Shown piece after piece: positions 25,311 through 36,700 of a stretch of 64,000 bases of DNA (position 1 is its first letter; each line of letters starts with the position of its first letter). A program made the translations under genes and the position numbers. This stretch comes from Mesostigma viride. Its lineage: Eukaryota; Streptophyta; Mesostigmatophyceae; Mesostigmatales; Mesostigmataceae. A model generated the notes under the pieces. The model did not search any database and was not told where the DNA came from. It saw nothing but the letters and a program-made list of their open reading frames with translations. The DNA lies in assembly GCA_009746045.1 (NCBI GenBank), contig RPFO01000579.1, forward strand, positions 559,660 to 623,659, written 5' to 3'.

Positions 25311-27028
25311 CTCGTCGTCTGTCCCTGGTCCTCTACGGAGGACTGAGTTGAACTCAGTCCTCTCTGGAGGACCGAGTTTTTGGGTTTCGTAGAAAATTCG
25401 CCCCGGTCAGAATGTTTGACAAAAAAATTCTCTCAAAATTTATTCAAATACTACGTGAAAAGATCTTTCTTGGACATATTTTTGGGATTTTTTTGGATTT
25501 GGTATGCGCGGCTAACTGTACGGTCAAAGTACAGGTGGTAAGGGTACTTTTCCACGTGAAACGCGAGTTCCGGAAATGCACGACCTAGCCATGGCGGCTC
25601 GCGCCCATGCATGCAGTTTACGTTTGCGGACGAGTTAGCCGTCCAAACTCAGTAAATAGATTTAACATGCCCTAAAGATGATATAAATCAATTTTTAGCT
25701 CGCGGGGATGCGATTTACCCGGTGTCGGCACTGTTCTTGCTGGAAAAAACTGCGATAAGGCAGGTCGACGGAATTGATTACTGCGCTTGCTTTCCGGCGC
25801 AATTTCAATGGCTGATAGGTTTCTTTCTACATTTTAACATGATTTGTATTAGAATATATTGAGTGACAGTATAGATTTGATGATCTCGACCATTCTGTCA
25901 CGTCATGGTCTATGTGCCGCAAAGTGCCACTTTTGCGGGCACCGCCTGGGCCAAGGTAAGGCCAGCCGTGCCAGGTAAAGCCGGATAATCGTTGCCTCTT
26001 CGTTCCTTGATGTTCGTACATGAGTTTAAGCTTGCGAGGCGTTGTCAGGTTCAAGTCTTGATGCTCTTTCTTGACCGTTGCCTGCCCCTCTCTAAAACCC
26101 CCTTTTCAGATGATGTTAGCAGGCATTTGCCTTAACCCAGTGTAGTTGTGCAGGTTTTTAGGAGCTGTGCAGGTTTAAACACCTTCATAGATGTTAGTTA
26201 TTCTTTTGCTACGTTCATACTGCATGATTGTGTGGCCACGGGCTGCGTCAAGGGTGCATTCAAGCTTTTACGGGTGAGTGAAAAGTCTTGGTGACAAACC
26301 ACTGCCATCATGTGCCAGCAACTATGTTGGCCACATCATGGCAAGGCAAAACAGTTATAGCCATATCTATTGTTGTTTGAAACAATGGAAATATGCTTAA
26401 CCTACCCATTATATTGGTGGTTGACACTTATAACATAACCCTTTGTTGGTAGGTATCCAAGCCCATTCCCTACATGCATGCATAGGCTCTCACTACATGA
26501 TAAGGTATGATATACCTGAAGTATGATGATGCAAGTGTGTTGTCCTGTAATGCTTGAAGGGAAATGAGTTGATTGGGATGGTTGGTGGCCACGGTGATGT
26601 AGTATGACCGCACTTAGATGCTAGCAAAGTTAGCAAAAGCCCCATTCCTCTCCTGAGGACTGAGAGTTTTTTAATTGTTTCAGGCAGTTGCAGTGGCCAA
26701 ATGGAGCCCAGTTTTTTGCCACGCTTCAAGAACTATGTTGTTTACATGCCTATATTTTTTCTTCATGCACCAGGATTTGATTGAATTTTTCCCACTCGTT
26801 CTTATCCCGAAAAATGCAAATTCGCGAGGGGCGCCCAACGTCCGTGTAATTTTCAGGTGTTCGGGTCAAGTTTTCACATATGCAGTATTTTTGCCAACAA
26901 AATGATATCTAGTACACCCCAGATCCACATCAAAACATTTGGGATGGACCCCCCACCTAGTCGCTACACGCGGTTGAAAATTGTCAACTCAGTCCTCCTG
27001 TGAGGACTGAGTTGGGACAGACGACGAG
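25311..27028. mobile_element. Second TTAA-target DNA transposon, 1,718 bp
   Basis: The terminal inverted repeats are CTCGTCGTCTGTCCC and GGGACAGACGACGAG, 15 bp and perfect, flanked by TTAA (25307-25310 and 27029-27032). Subterminal palindromes built from CTCAGTCCTC and GAGGACTGAG occur at both ends (about 25330-25375 and 26989-27012). It is missing from the right arm, where TTAA lies at the same junction (30181-30184). There is no transposase frame. It abuts copy A, sharing one TTAA. Confidence 0.8.
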
Positions 27029-27118
27029 TTAATTAATTAATAGACACGTGACTGCGTCACGTGAGCATAAGTCCTCAGTGGGAGGGGGACATGGGGTGGA
27101 ATGGATGATGTAAGCTAT

Positions 27119-27633
27119 CTAGGTCCTAGTTACAGGGGTGTGGGCATCGCGGCCCGAATCGCTATGAATGCCATACTTGGTCACACGCGGAGCCCCCACA
27201 GGCTTGGGGGTGGTCTCCTTCATCACTACTTGCCATCTATCCTTGCGCACCATCTGCCTCCATATTACAGACAAACCAGGAGGCTGCCCGGGTGTGAGCC
27301 CGTCATGTCTAGTGTAGCACATGTCCATGCCGAGTCTATCACGAAAAGTCCACGGGTGGCGGCCCTGCCGCGCGCGGCCGGGGGCACGCCAGGTGAGGAC
27401 ATATCGCCCAGGCTGGGCGGGCTTGGTGCCAGCTAGTCTATCTGATGTATCTACCTGATCTGTGCGGGCCAGGTGCCCGGCTAGGCCCAGGCGCCTGTGC
27501 CTAATAATGTGGGAAACATAGGGCAAATCAGCATACAAATCCTCATTACGAATGTGTAAACCAAAGGGGATGTTAAGGGCCTTGCGCAGCATCTTGGTGA
27601 CGGCGCCGTCGAGTCGTTGCTCCAGCTCCTGCA
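27119..27633 (-). pseudogene. LINE ORF2 C-terminal fragment, minus strand
   Basis: It reads LQELEQRLDGAVTKMLRKAL, then NEDLYADLPYVSHIIRHRRL, GLAGHLARTDQ and ends HSDSGRDAHTPVTRT. The string rLDG-TkMLR-aL ... I-RRRL-LAGH-AR is the standard region downstream of the RT in many LINEs. RT and endonuclease are absent. It is 5'-truncated near 27640. The inner part forms the end of the left inverted-repeat arm. Confidence 0.8.
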
Positions 27634-28009
27634 GATATGTAATTAATTATTTATATCAAGGAGACAAGTTAGTTATAGATCAGTCCCAACCAATATGTTC
27701 TCACCTGGCATGCCCCAGGCCGCGCGCGGCAGGGCCGCCACCCGTGGACTTTTCGTGATAGGCTCGGCATGGACATGTGCTACACTAGACGTGACGGGCT
27801 TACACCCGGGCAGCCTCCTGGTTTGTCTGTAATATGGAGGCAGATGGTGCGCAACGAGCCACGAGCCACGAGCCACGAGGTAGCCATGGCTGACGGCGGA
27901 GCTCATAACTTTCACGTTTGAGCCCCAAATTCAGCTGTGAATATCACTATCGCTTCGTCTTTCTAAGACGCACATGCTGATATAATTTTCCGAACCTAAA
28001 ACGCAATAT

Positions 28010-29355
28010 ATGACGAGCAAACGTCCTTTGACGCAACGCAGTTTGGCGGATGCGCTCGCCCATGAAAATGCGGCAGCTGCGGCTGCAGCTTCGCCATCAG
28101 GTCCGGCAGGCAGCGATGACACTAGTCGTGCACTGGTGGTCACCCAGCAACCTCCCGGGCTTAATGCCTCGCCATCGGCATCGCCTGACCCGAAACGCAC
28201 CCGCCCAGCCGACAAAACAGGATGGTCCCGCCCCTCGGAACCGCGCTTTCGGCCCCACCCTTTCAAGGTCGATGATCACGACTGGAACAACATGTCTCCT
28301 TACGATGCTATGGACTGCATCTTCTTCGGGGACTACGCCTCGCTTTACGACCTGTGCCTCCATCTCTTCGACCAAGGTCGCCTCCTCGGCAGCAACGGCA
28401 GCCGCTGGCAAACCCACGGTGCCCTGCTTGGCTGCCCCCGCCCCCAGCTCCAGCACACCATCCTCAACTCCCTTCTCCAGCGCTCTGACGACGCGATCTG
28501 GGCTCCATCCATCTCCGCCTCCACCCTCCGTTCCATCCTCACGGAAGCCTTTCAGCAGCACGTGACCCCCCTTGCTGCTGACGTCGCAGCAATGGGTGGC
28601 ACGCTGGCTGCTGAACTTCCTCACATTTCCGCCGCTGCCGCCTCCACCTCCACTGCCATTTCCGCCTCCACTGCCGACATCAAAGCCCAGCTCCTCGACC
28701 TCGACCAACGCCTTCAAGCCACCGCCAACGCCCTTGAGAGCTTGCATGACACCGCCGGCCTCACCGCCCAGGCGGTGAAGGACATCGCCGCCCAGCCGGC
28801 GTCTGCTGGCCCGGCCGGCGATGCTCCCTCCACCTGGGCGGACTTGCTTAAGCAGCACACCACCTCCACCACCTCCACCATCTCGGCACAACTCAAGCAA
28901 CAAGCCCTCGACCTTCGCGAGGAAACCGACATCGCCCGGCGCAGCCACAATGTCATCGTCAAGCACTTCGACCAGCCGGCAGGTGAGACCTCCACGAGCC
29001 TTCTTGAGGCATTTAAGCGCGACATTCTTGCCCCCATGCTACTCACTGGTGAGCTGGACATGTCGGCTGTCCGCCTCCCCCGCGCGCGGGGAAGGCTGGC
29101 CCGGCACCCGTGCTCCTCACCTTTAAGTACATGGCGGACAAGCTGTCGTTCCTTAAATGCCGCAAGAAGCTCTCGAGGACTCGCTTCACGCTGGACGACG
29201 ACTTGACCCTGGCCCAGCAACAGCGGCGACGCGAGCTATGGCCGACCTACCTTCAGCTCCGGCACAGCGCAGGGGGGAAGCCGGTATACTGGAGGGGGCG
29301 GTCATCCACGTTGACCACAAGCCCTGGCAGCCCCCTCCTGCCACCCCAGACTAGG
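28010..29355 (+). pseudogene. LINE ORF1-like protein, copy 2 (one frameshift)
   Basis: The frame runs from ATG 28010 (MTSKRPLTQRSLADALAH) and keeps DCIFFGDYASLYDLCLHL and the helical block intact. It shifts at about 29088, where one G is missing from a G run relative to copy 1. The last part (FTLDDDLTLAQQQRRRELWP) continues in the next frame. It is the best-preserved of the three copies. Confidence 0.75.
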
Positions 29356-29523
29356 GAATTCATACCAGTAGTGTAGATTAGTCAGGCTTAGCCTAGCATG
29401 TGGCCCACGCGCATGTGCGCCCATAATGGCCCCCATGGATGTTGTCTACAGAATTTAGCCAAGCCCTGCCTATAACGGGACCCCCATGGATGTTGCATTA
29501 AGAATTTAGCCATGCTACGCAGT

Positions 29524-29541
29524 GCAGAGAGATGCTCTCTG
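29524..29541 (+). other. 3' UTR stem-loop of the ORF1-only family
   Basis: GCAGAGAG-ATG-CTCTCTGT forms eight pairs. Homologous hairpins lie at 24381-24399, 60911-60929 and 63090-63107, and the fifth pair appears as A-T, G-T or G-C. See findings. Confidence 0.65.
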
Positions 29542-29959
29542 TCGAGAAGCCATGCCCTAGCTCTTGTATAGCCATGATGATCTTCCCCCACATGACATAC
29601 TCCCCCTTAGCTGGGCATAGTGTGAAGATCATGAGGGTGCAGGTGCCCTCGTGCACCTAGAGCAAGTGTTGTTTACATTCCCACCCTTGCAGGAAGTAGC
29701 TTAGAATGTATGATAGGCCATATGCCCCTTCTCTGGGCTATGTGCTACATATACTCCCAACGGAGTTATGTTACAATTCAATTCAATTCAATTCAATGGT
29801 GCGCAAGGGTAGATGGCAAGTAGTGATGAAGGAGACCACCCCCAAGTCTGTGGGGGCTCCGCGTGTGACCGCGTATGGCATTCATAGCGATTCGGGCCGT
29901 GGTGCCCACAACCCTGTAACTAGGACCTAGATAGCTTACATCATCCATTCCATCCCATT

Positions 29960-30099
29960 GTCGTCAGAAAGCAACAAACGTGAACACGATAGCTACCCAA
30001 ATCTGAGATTCCGCGGAACACAGAAAGTAAGAAAGCCCAGAAGCTACCAGCAAGGAATCGAACATAGGACCTTTGGCATGATTTCGCAGCTGTGTGAGT
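29960..30099 (-). mobile_element. SINE-like insertion with perfect 15-bp target duplication
   Basis: CCATTCCATCCCATT flanks both sides (29945-29959 and 30100-30114). The left arm has a single equivalent sequence at 27094-27108. The 140 bp match the 3' part of the element at 17310-17612, including the B-box-like GTTCGATTCC (here 30053-30062, inverted). It is a 5'-truncated copy. Confidence 0.85.
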
Positions 30100-30184
30100 C
30101 CATTCCATCCCATTTTTCCCCTCCCACTGAGGACTTATGCTCACATGACGCAGTCACATGTCTACTAATTAATTAATTAATTAA

Positions 30185-32471
30185 GGGGAGGGGACACCCC
30201 TAAAGGGCACTTTTCTGGAAACCATACCTATGCATGTGCTAAAAATCCAATGATGATTGGGGACCATTAATATGATAAAAAAAAAATTTTCCAGCCACTT
30301 GGGGGGGGTACTAGCCCCCACAGGGCACCGGTAACGCGCTAAAAATAGAAAAAGACGCTATTCTAGTCACATTTTTCCTAGGGCAGTGGGCAAACATATT
30401 GGGACCAAATCATATATTCCCATATAGTTCCCTGGCTTTTGAGAAATGCTACCTAATTTTGAGCACAAAATAATCATGTTTACACACATTGATGGATTTT
30501 CCCGCAAAAAGGGTACTTTTTTAATGAAAAAAAAAATTATCAAATCATAAACACATGGAATAGGGCCAAATCATATATTCCCAAATACTAGAGGTTGGGG
30601 GACATGCAGCCCCAAATTTTCAGGTCATTCTGACAAGCGCAGCCCTATTTGATGGATATTCCTAGATTGCCACCTGTGACGAAGCTAAGGGAGGTTTTAG
30701 CTAGTATTTAACCACACTAACACCCCTTTATACATCTAAGCCTCATGAAAACTGGCCAAACCACATACTACCATTCTCTGCACATATGGTACCTCCTATG
30801 TTCAAGGTTTGACGCCATTCTGACAAGAACTGCCCAAGTTACAACCATTCCAAGACGGCCACCCATGTAGACGCTACAAGGAAATTAGAGTAACCATTTA
30901 GCCACACTAGCACCTCCTTCTTCATCAAAGACATCTGCAAACTGACCAAAGCACACATAATCAACTCTTGCACGCTGACGGCAACGCATGCTCAATGTGG
31001 GGGGTCATTGCGACAAGAACTGCTCAAGTTGATGGGTTTCCTATATGACCACATGACAAGGCGCTAAGGACCACTCAGTAAGTTAGTAACCCCACAGTGC
31101 CACTTAATATGCCATCCAACATGCACCAAAACCATGCAGAGTATGTTTACAAAGTACAAAGGGGTGGCCACGCACCTCATATGTCTTCATCATCCCTCCA
31201 GCATGGCCAGCCTTGTAAATATGTGCATAGCCTTGACGATGGTAGCCCTAACATGCCTAAGCGGCATTTCCTATGTTTCTCCCAGGTTAGAGTGTAAGGT
31301 TGATGCCAACCAAGCTAATCAACACAACAACACCTCCTAAACTGTCCTCCCCGGCATGGATGACAAACTGGGACTATGGAGGGCAAGGAACCAAGTAAGA
31401 ACATGGTATATATAGCTTGCATGCAGTCATGCATGTCAACCATGGTTGGCTCAGCACATTGTAGTCTTGTCACATCATCATAACAAAGGAAAGCTCAAAC
31501 AACCATTGGTGCCAGCTATCTACATGCAGTCACACAAATGCAATATCTCCAACATCATCATCACTATAACACTTCCATCCCTGCACGATAAAATGCAAAG
31601 AAACCATTGGCGGCCCTTCACCGCATGAGCGCTGTGATGCCGCTGCGGCCTGTGAGGAGAGGGTGCGTCACTCTCAAACAACAAGAAGCGTCCATACGCA
31701 CAACATCCTTGCCAGAACACGTTTTATGAAATGCCTTATACCTTCCCGAAGAGCTATAGGCTGCGACTGAAGCGGCCCTGATCACGACATCAACGAAAAC
31801 AATCTAAAGCTGCCAGGTATTCGACAACACAACGGCAAGCGACGGCGAGCTAGCTGGCGGAAACTGCCCAAAAAGAACGCAAAAAACCTCGAACGATGAG
31901 CTCATAGAAGAAAGCACCGATAGCAGATAACGTTCGCGACAAATCTGTACCTTGCCCTCGTAAATCCCTCGCCCAGGCGCGCAACAACAGCCGTTCTTCC
32001 ATGGACAGGTCAGACACGCACTGCGCAGGTCTGAACAATTACTTACCGATAATGGCCGAAAATCTGGCAAAAAGCACCAGCTCGGTTTAGAATTCGATGC
32101 AACCGATATTAATGCCTGCTTCAAGGTCAGAACAGCCCCCAAAACCGCTATTTTACAGCCGCTATCATGAATTCTATTTCATTCCGCGCGACCAAAAAAT
32201 TCAGATTACCCCCCATGCCGATGGCATAAAAAAACAACAGCGATATTGTAAACCAGCTGATTTCCGCCACAAAATAACATCATAAACTCATCTCCTTTTA
32301 GATTCGAGTAAAATTTTTGCATTTCGCCTGCCCTAGTGTGGTAGTTTCGCCTGAACGCAGTCGCCATGGCCACTTCCGCAAGGGGTGCGCGCACCGTGCA
32401 CGTGAAATTTGTGACCTTCGGCTCCGGCGCGAATTTTTTGGCGCCAAAAAATTCGGGGGTGTCCCGTCCCC
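30185..32471. mobile_element. TTAA-target DNA transposon copy B (uninterrupted, 2,287 bp)
   Basis: TTAA flanks (30181-30184, 32472-32475) and imperfect terminal repeats GGGGAGGGGACACCCC / GGGGACGGGACACCCC. An inner palindrome TTTTTTGGCGCCAAAAAA lies at 32436-32453. It preserves the empty site for the ORF1-only insertion seen in copy A. It has no recognisable transposase. The longest frame (31804-32142, minus, 112 codons) also exists in copy A but resembles nothing I know. Confidence 0.75.
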
Positions 32472-32600
32472 TTAATTAATTAATTAATTAATTAATTAAT
32501 TAATTAATTAATAAATTAATATTCCCACCCGGGGCACGTTAATTAATTAATTAATTAGTTAGTTTTAATTATTAATTTAGTTAGTTAATTAATCAAGCAA
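32472..32600. repeat. (TTAA)n AT-rich tract
   Basis: About 130 bp of TTAATTAA repeats with short interruptions, adjoining copy B. From 32600 to about 33450 I see no gene, only a CACACG-rich microsatellite at 32838-32883 and GGTCCTCAAG repeats near 33113-33180. Confidence 0.85.
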
Positions 32601-33744
32601 CTGAAGCTTCAACTGGCAGCTACCAAGCGAAAAGATCAATGGATTTGGAGCTCGCAACGTCTTACAACAAACACAACTCAATTTCCTGACCGCCTTCCCA
32701 AAACTCATGGAGTACAATTCAAGTAGGCCTACTCTCAAAGCTATAAATGCCCATCATTGCGTTTCCCCCAACAAAAATTGGAACCAAAACCGGGCTGTAA
32801 CTCCAGCCCCAAAGAAATCAATCGAAATCATTCTCCCACCCACACACCCACACCCACACCCACGCGCACACGCACACGCACACAAAAGAAATTCTAGCAT
32901 AGCCCCAGCCCCCCAGGTGTGATGCAACGACATGCAATCCGCATGCTCAGGTCCTTCCCGCACTGACAAACCCCCATAGTTGTCTCGCTTAAAGCCCCCC
33001 CATAACACTAGTTAAGCCTCCATCAGCTGATCCTCCGCAGGAGCTCTCCTTGAGCGATCCTGAGCCTCAAAGGACTCTTCCAGAAGCAAGTCCTTGGGAG
33101 GCGATTTCCCCATGGTCCTCAAGGAAAACTGCTTCATCGCCCTCAAGAGGCAACCTCCATGGTCCTCAAGAGACCTCAAGCCGCTTCTGCCCTGGTCCTC
33201 GGGGAAACCTGGTCCTTTCATTCACTTTTGTTACGCATGTCCCAAAAGCTCGCCGTCTCACCTGTCAAAAACAGCAGTGGACCCACCAGATAGAAACGCA
33301 ACGCCCCCTCCACGCAGTCTCCCCATTCAACGCTCCGCCAGGGTTGATCTTGGGGCCAGGGTTTCAAGTCATTTTGCCAAAAAAGACAACAACAAGCCTC
33401 CAAATCCATCATTATCCATCCAACAACCCCTTTGGGGTTTGCCTTGCCGAGCAGTCGTATACTGTACTAGACCCACTGGTCACTACAAGGCTTGGGCGGT
33501 TGCCTCAAAAAGCCGCAGCCCCTAATCACATATACAAGTAATACTTCCCTTTCAACTCTTCTCATCCTCACACTCAGATGCGCCGCGCCGCCCCCCCCCC
33601 CCCCCCCCCGCCCCTCCCCCTTTTCCTCCCTCACTGTTGACCAATCACATCGTCCCCCCCCCCAAGCTCTCCCAAAACACCGCCGTGCTCGACCCACCGG
33701 CCAAGTCACTTGGCCAACAGAATTAAACCTCCCTGTCCACTCTT

Positions 33745-36700
33745 CACAAACTCTTCTCCTCCTCACACTCGGATGCGCCGCAGCCGCGCTCCCCCCCCAC
33801 GCTCTCCGCGTCGGCGGCCGCGCTTGAGCGCGGCGTGCTCGCCCCTTCCTGCCAGGGGACCAGCGAGGAGGGGGACCCTGGTGAGGACCCTTCAGCCGAG
33901 GGCGACCCTTCGGCCGCCGAGGACTTGTCCAGCCACGCGCGCACTGCCAGCTTGCGGATCTCCATCGAATCCTCCCCTCCGCCACCACCGTTACCAACAC
34001 CTGCTCCTGCACTCGAGTCCAGGGGGACGTCCCACCCTGTGGGGACGATTGGCGTCTCTTCCTCCTTGGGTGGAGACGCCCCCTTGCCCGCCTGCGTAGC
34101 ATCCCCTTCCGCAGGGGTGGCTGGCACGGCCCGGTCAGCCCCCCGGTCAGCCCCCGTCTCGGCCTCCGTCCCCTGCGCCGCGCAATCCCGTCCTTCCCTA
34201 CTGGCCACATGATTATCACCGGCAATGCCTGCAGGGCCATCTCCTCCTTTCGTTGCCTCAGCTCCCCCTTTACCCTCCTCTCCCTCCTTCTCCCCCTCCC
34301 CCTTGTCAACGCCCACCGTGCAGGGACCCGAGGTATCCGGTGCCCCCACCCACCCGGATGTGCTGGCAGCGACCGAGCTGTCCCCTCGTTCCGTGACCAT
34401 CGACTCGTTGGCATCAGCGAGGGCTGAGGACGACTCCGCTCCTCCGTCGGCCAACGCCGACAAGGCAGATGCAGCCGCGCCCTCCACCAATCCCGCCATG
34501 GAAGCAACTACAACAGCAGTGCCCTCCTCAGTCCGTCCTGAAATGGAGGCAGCAGCAAAGCCCTCCACCGTGCTGAGGCCCCCTTGTTGCAAATCCACTT
34601 CCTTCTCCTGACCACTGTCACCGTCCTTATGTCCCTGCTGCGCCCTCTCCTTCTCCTGCGTCATGCTTCCCTTGTCTTCCGTCTCCACCGCCTCCTGCGC
34701 CCTCTCAGGCCCCCTCGCTTGTTCCTCCGCGCCCGCCTGCTCCTCTGCGAATTCACTCCCCTTCTCCTCCGCCTTGTCCTTCTTCTCCTCCTCCCGCGGC
34801 TGCTGCGACGGTGGTGCTGCTACTGCTGCTGTTGCTGCTTCCACTGCTGGTGATGCTGGTACCGCCGCTGCCGCTGGTTCCTCATCTCCTGAAGCCAGAG
34901 CTGCCGCCGCGACCGCAGACCTATCCCCAGCGGCCACCTCAGCTGATCCTGTCAACGGCGTGGGTGCCGCGTCGCCCGATGCAGAGAGCGAGGACGCATC
35001 CGCCCCAGCGACCCCAGAGGAGGCCACCTTAGCAGGGGCGACTCTGGGAGAGGCACCGGCCTTGATATTCCCCCCCGCCCTGGCCCCGCCTTTGCTGGCG
35101 GGATCGGTCGAAGGACCAGAACTCTTGCCCTCTTCCTCCCGCTTCGTCTGCAGCTGCTCACCCGCCTGCGCCTGCGCTTGCACCGGCTCTGCCTGCTGTG
35201 CCCGTTGCGCCTGCTGTCCCCCGGCACCCCCCCGGCTGCCCGCTTTCTCCCTCGAGCCTGGCCCTTGTGCCTCCCCAGGTGCCCCTGCCCCTGGAGAACC
35301 ACCCTGGCCCTGCCCCTGCCCCTGCCCCTGCCCCTGCCCTTGACCTTGGCCTTGCTTTTGCCCTTGGCCGAGGGACGTCGCCAGCGCGGCCGAGACGAGC
35401 CGTTTAGAGACCATCGCCGAGGCGGGGCCGTCCAGGGGCCGGCGAGTGGGCCGGGTGCGGGCTGAATCCTCCCCCGTATCCTTGGGGGAATCTCGCCCCC
35501 CCCTCTCGTGCCGCCTGTCCGCTTGCCTGTCCGCCTGTCTTTCAGGTGGTTGTCGGCCGGATTGCCAGTCCGAAGACTGTCTTTCCGCTGGCTCAGTGGA
35601 GACTGCCGCCGCCGCCGCCGCCGCCGCTGATGACGATGATGGGGAGGCTGACGTGGCGGGGGCAGCGCGGGCGGATGCCCCCCGTCGGTTGGCTGTGTTC
35701 GGGTTGGCAGTGGGGCTCATCGCGTTGGGGTTGGGGTTGGCATTGGTGGCAGGCGTCCGGGTCACGTTAGTCGCGGGCGCGATCTTGCTGGAGGGGCTTC
35801 GGCCGGTGGGGGATGCCAATGTGCGGGGGCTGCCTGCGGCAATGGCTTGAGAGACCCAATGGCTTAAGGGCAGGAACTTGTCTGTTTTTTTTGGCGGGGG
35901 GGGGAAGCAGATGGAAATAAGTGAAACAAGCAAGCAAGGCAGCAGGTGGGTATGGTCAGTAGGCAGGACTGCGGTTGGCTTGGTGGCTCAGGGGCAGGAA
36001 CTTGTCTGTGGAAAAGGGAGGGAGCAGGTGGCAGATGAATCACAGGCAATCAAACAATCAAGCAGGTGGCCAGGTGCGCTACTAACCAGGCAAAACTACG
36101 GGATACACATAATAAAAATATAGTAGTATAGTATAGTAGTAAGTAAATAAGTAATAGCATAACTACAGGGTTATGTTAAACTAAACCACGTGACTGCATA
36201 GTAGTAAGTAAATAAGTAATAGAATAACTACAGGGTTATGTTAAACTAAACCACGTGACTGCATAGCAGTAATTAAATAAGTAATAGAATAACTACAGGG
36301 TTATGTTAAACTAAACCACGTGACTGCATAGTAGTAAGTAAATAAATAATAGCATAACTACAGGGCTATGTTCAACTAAACCACGTGACTGCATAGTAGT
36401 AAGTAAATAAGAAATAGCATAACTACAGGGTTATGTTAAACTAAACCACGGGACTGCATAGTAGTAAGTAAATAAGAAATAGCATAACTACAGGGTTATG
36501 TTAAACTAAACCACGTGACTGCATCATGCACGTGGGTACCGATACAGGAACCTTCAACCCCAGCTATACACGAGGAGGTAGGGCGCCCTAGCTGCTCTCA
36601 CTGCCTCAAGCAGCATCACTATGGGATACCTAGGGGTCGAAGGGCAGGAAATTGTAATTGTCTGCACGGGGCGGACCAGGTGGTGGAAGGAGAAAAGACG

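Larger units (their letters stand above)
21072..27420. repeat. Left arm of a nested inverted repeat
   Basis: This pairs with 27690-32475 on the opposite strand. After removing the ORF1-only LINE copy (22781-24693) and the TTAA element (25311-27028), about 2.7 kb remain, the same as the right arm after removing its own two insertions. Similarity is close to identity over 21076-22780 and lower towards the centre. The spacer is about 270 bp. Confidence 0.85.
27855..29795 (+). mobile_element. ORF1-only LINE-like element, copy 2 (complete, 1,941 bp)
   Basis: Flanked by an 11-bp target duplication ATGGTGCGCAA (27844-27854, 29796-29806). It starts with tandem CGAGCCACGAGCCACGAG, then a leader shared with copies 1 and 3. 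ORF1 starts at 28010, and a 3' UTR with a stem-loop at 29524-29541 leads to the terminus ACTCCCAACGGAGTTATG and an (AATTC)n tail. Complete ends with only ORF1 argue that this is a real non-autonomous family and not a truncated LINE, since LINE truncation normally removes the 5' end. Confidence 0.85.
27690..29930 (+). pseudogene. LINE ORF2 C-terminal fragment, split by an insertion
   Basis: Segments 27690-27854 and 29796-29930 together continue the same C-terminal region as 27119-27420 on the other strand, ending HSDSGRGAHNPVTRT then a stop. The break is exactly the ORF1-only copy 2 with its 11-bp target duplication. Confidence 0.8.
27690..32475. repeat. Right arm of the nested inverted repeat
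   Basis: Reverse complement of the left arm. It carries its own two insertions, an ORF1-only element (27855-29795) and a SINE-like element (29960-30099), both absent from the left arm. Net length is about 2.7 kb. Confidence 0.85.

Noticed and set aside
34663-35343. Plus-strand Ala/Pro/Ser-rich frame opposite exon D
   Set aside because: It is the shadow of the minus-strand low-complexity frame. The splice signals and echoes support the minus strand.
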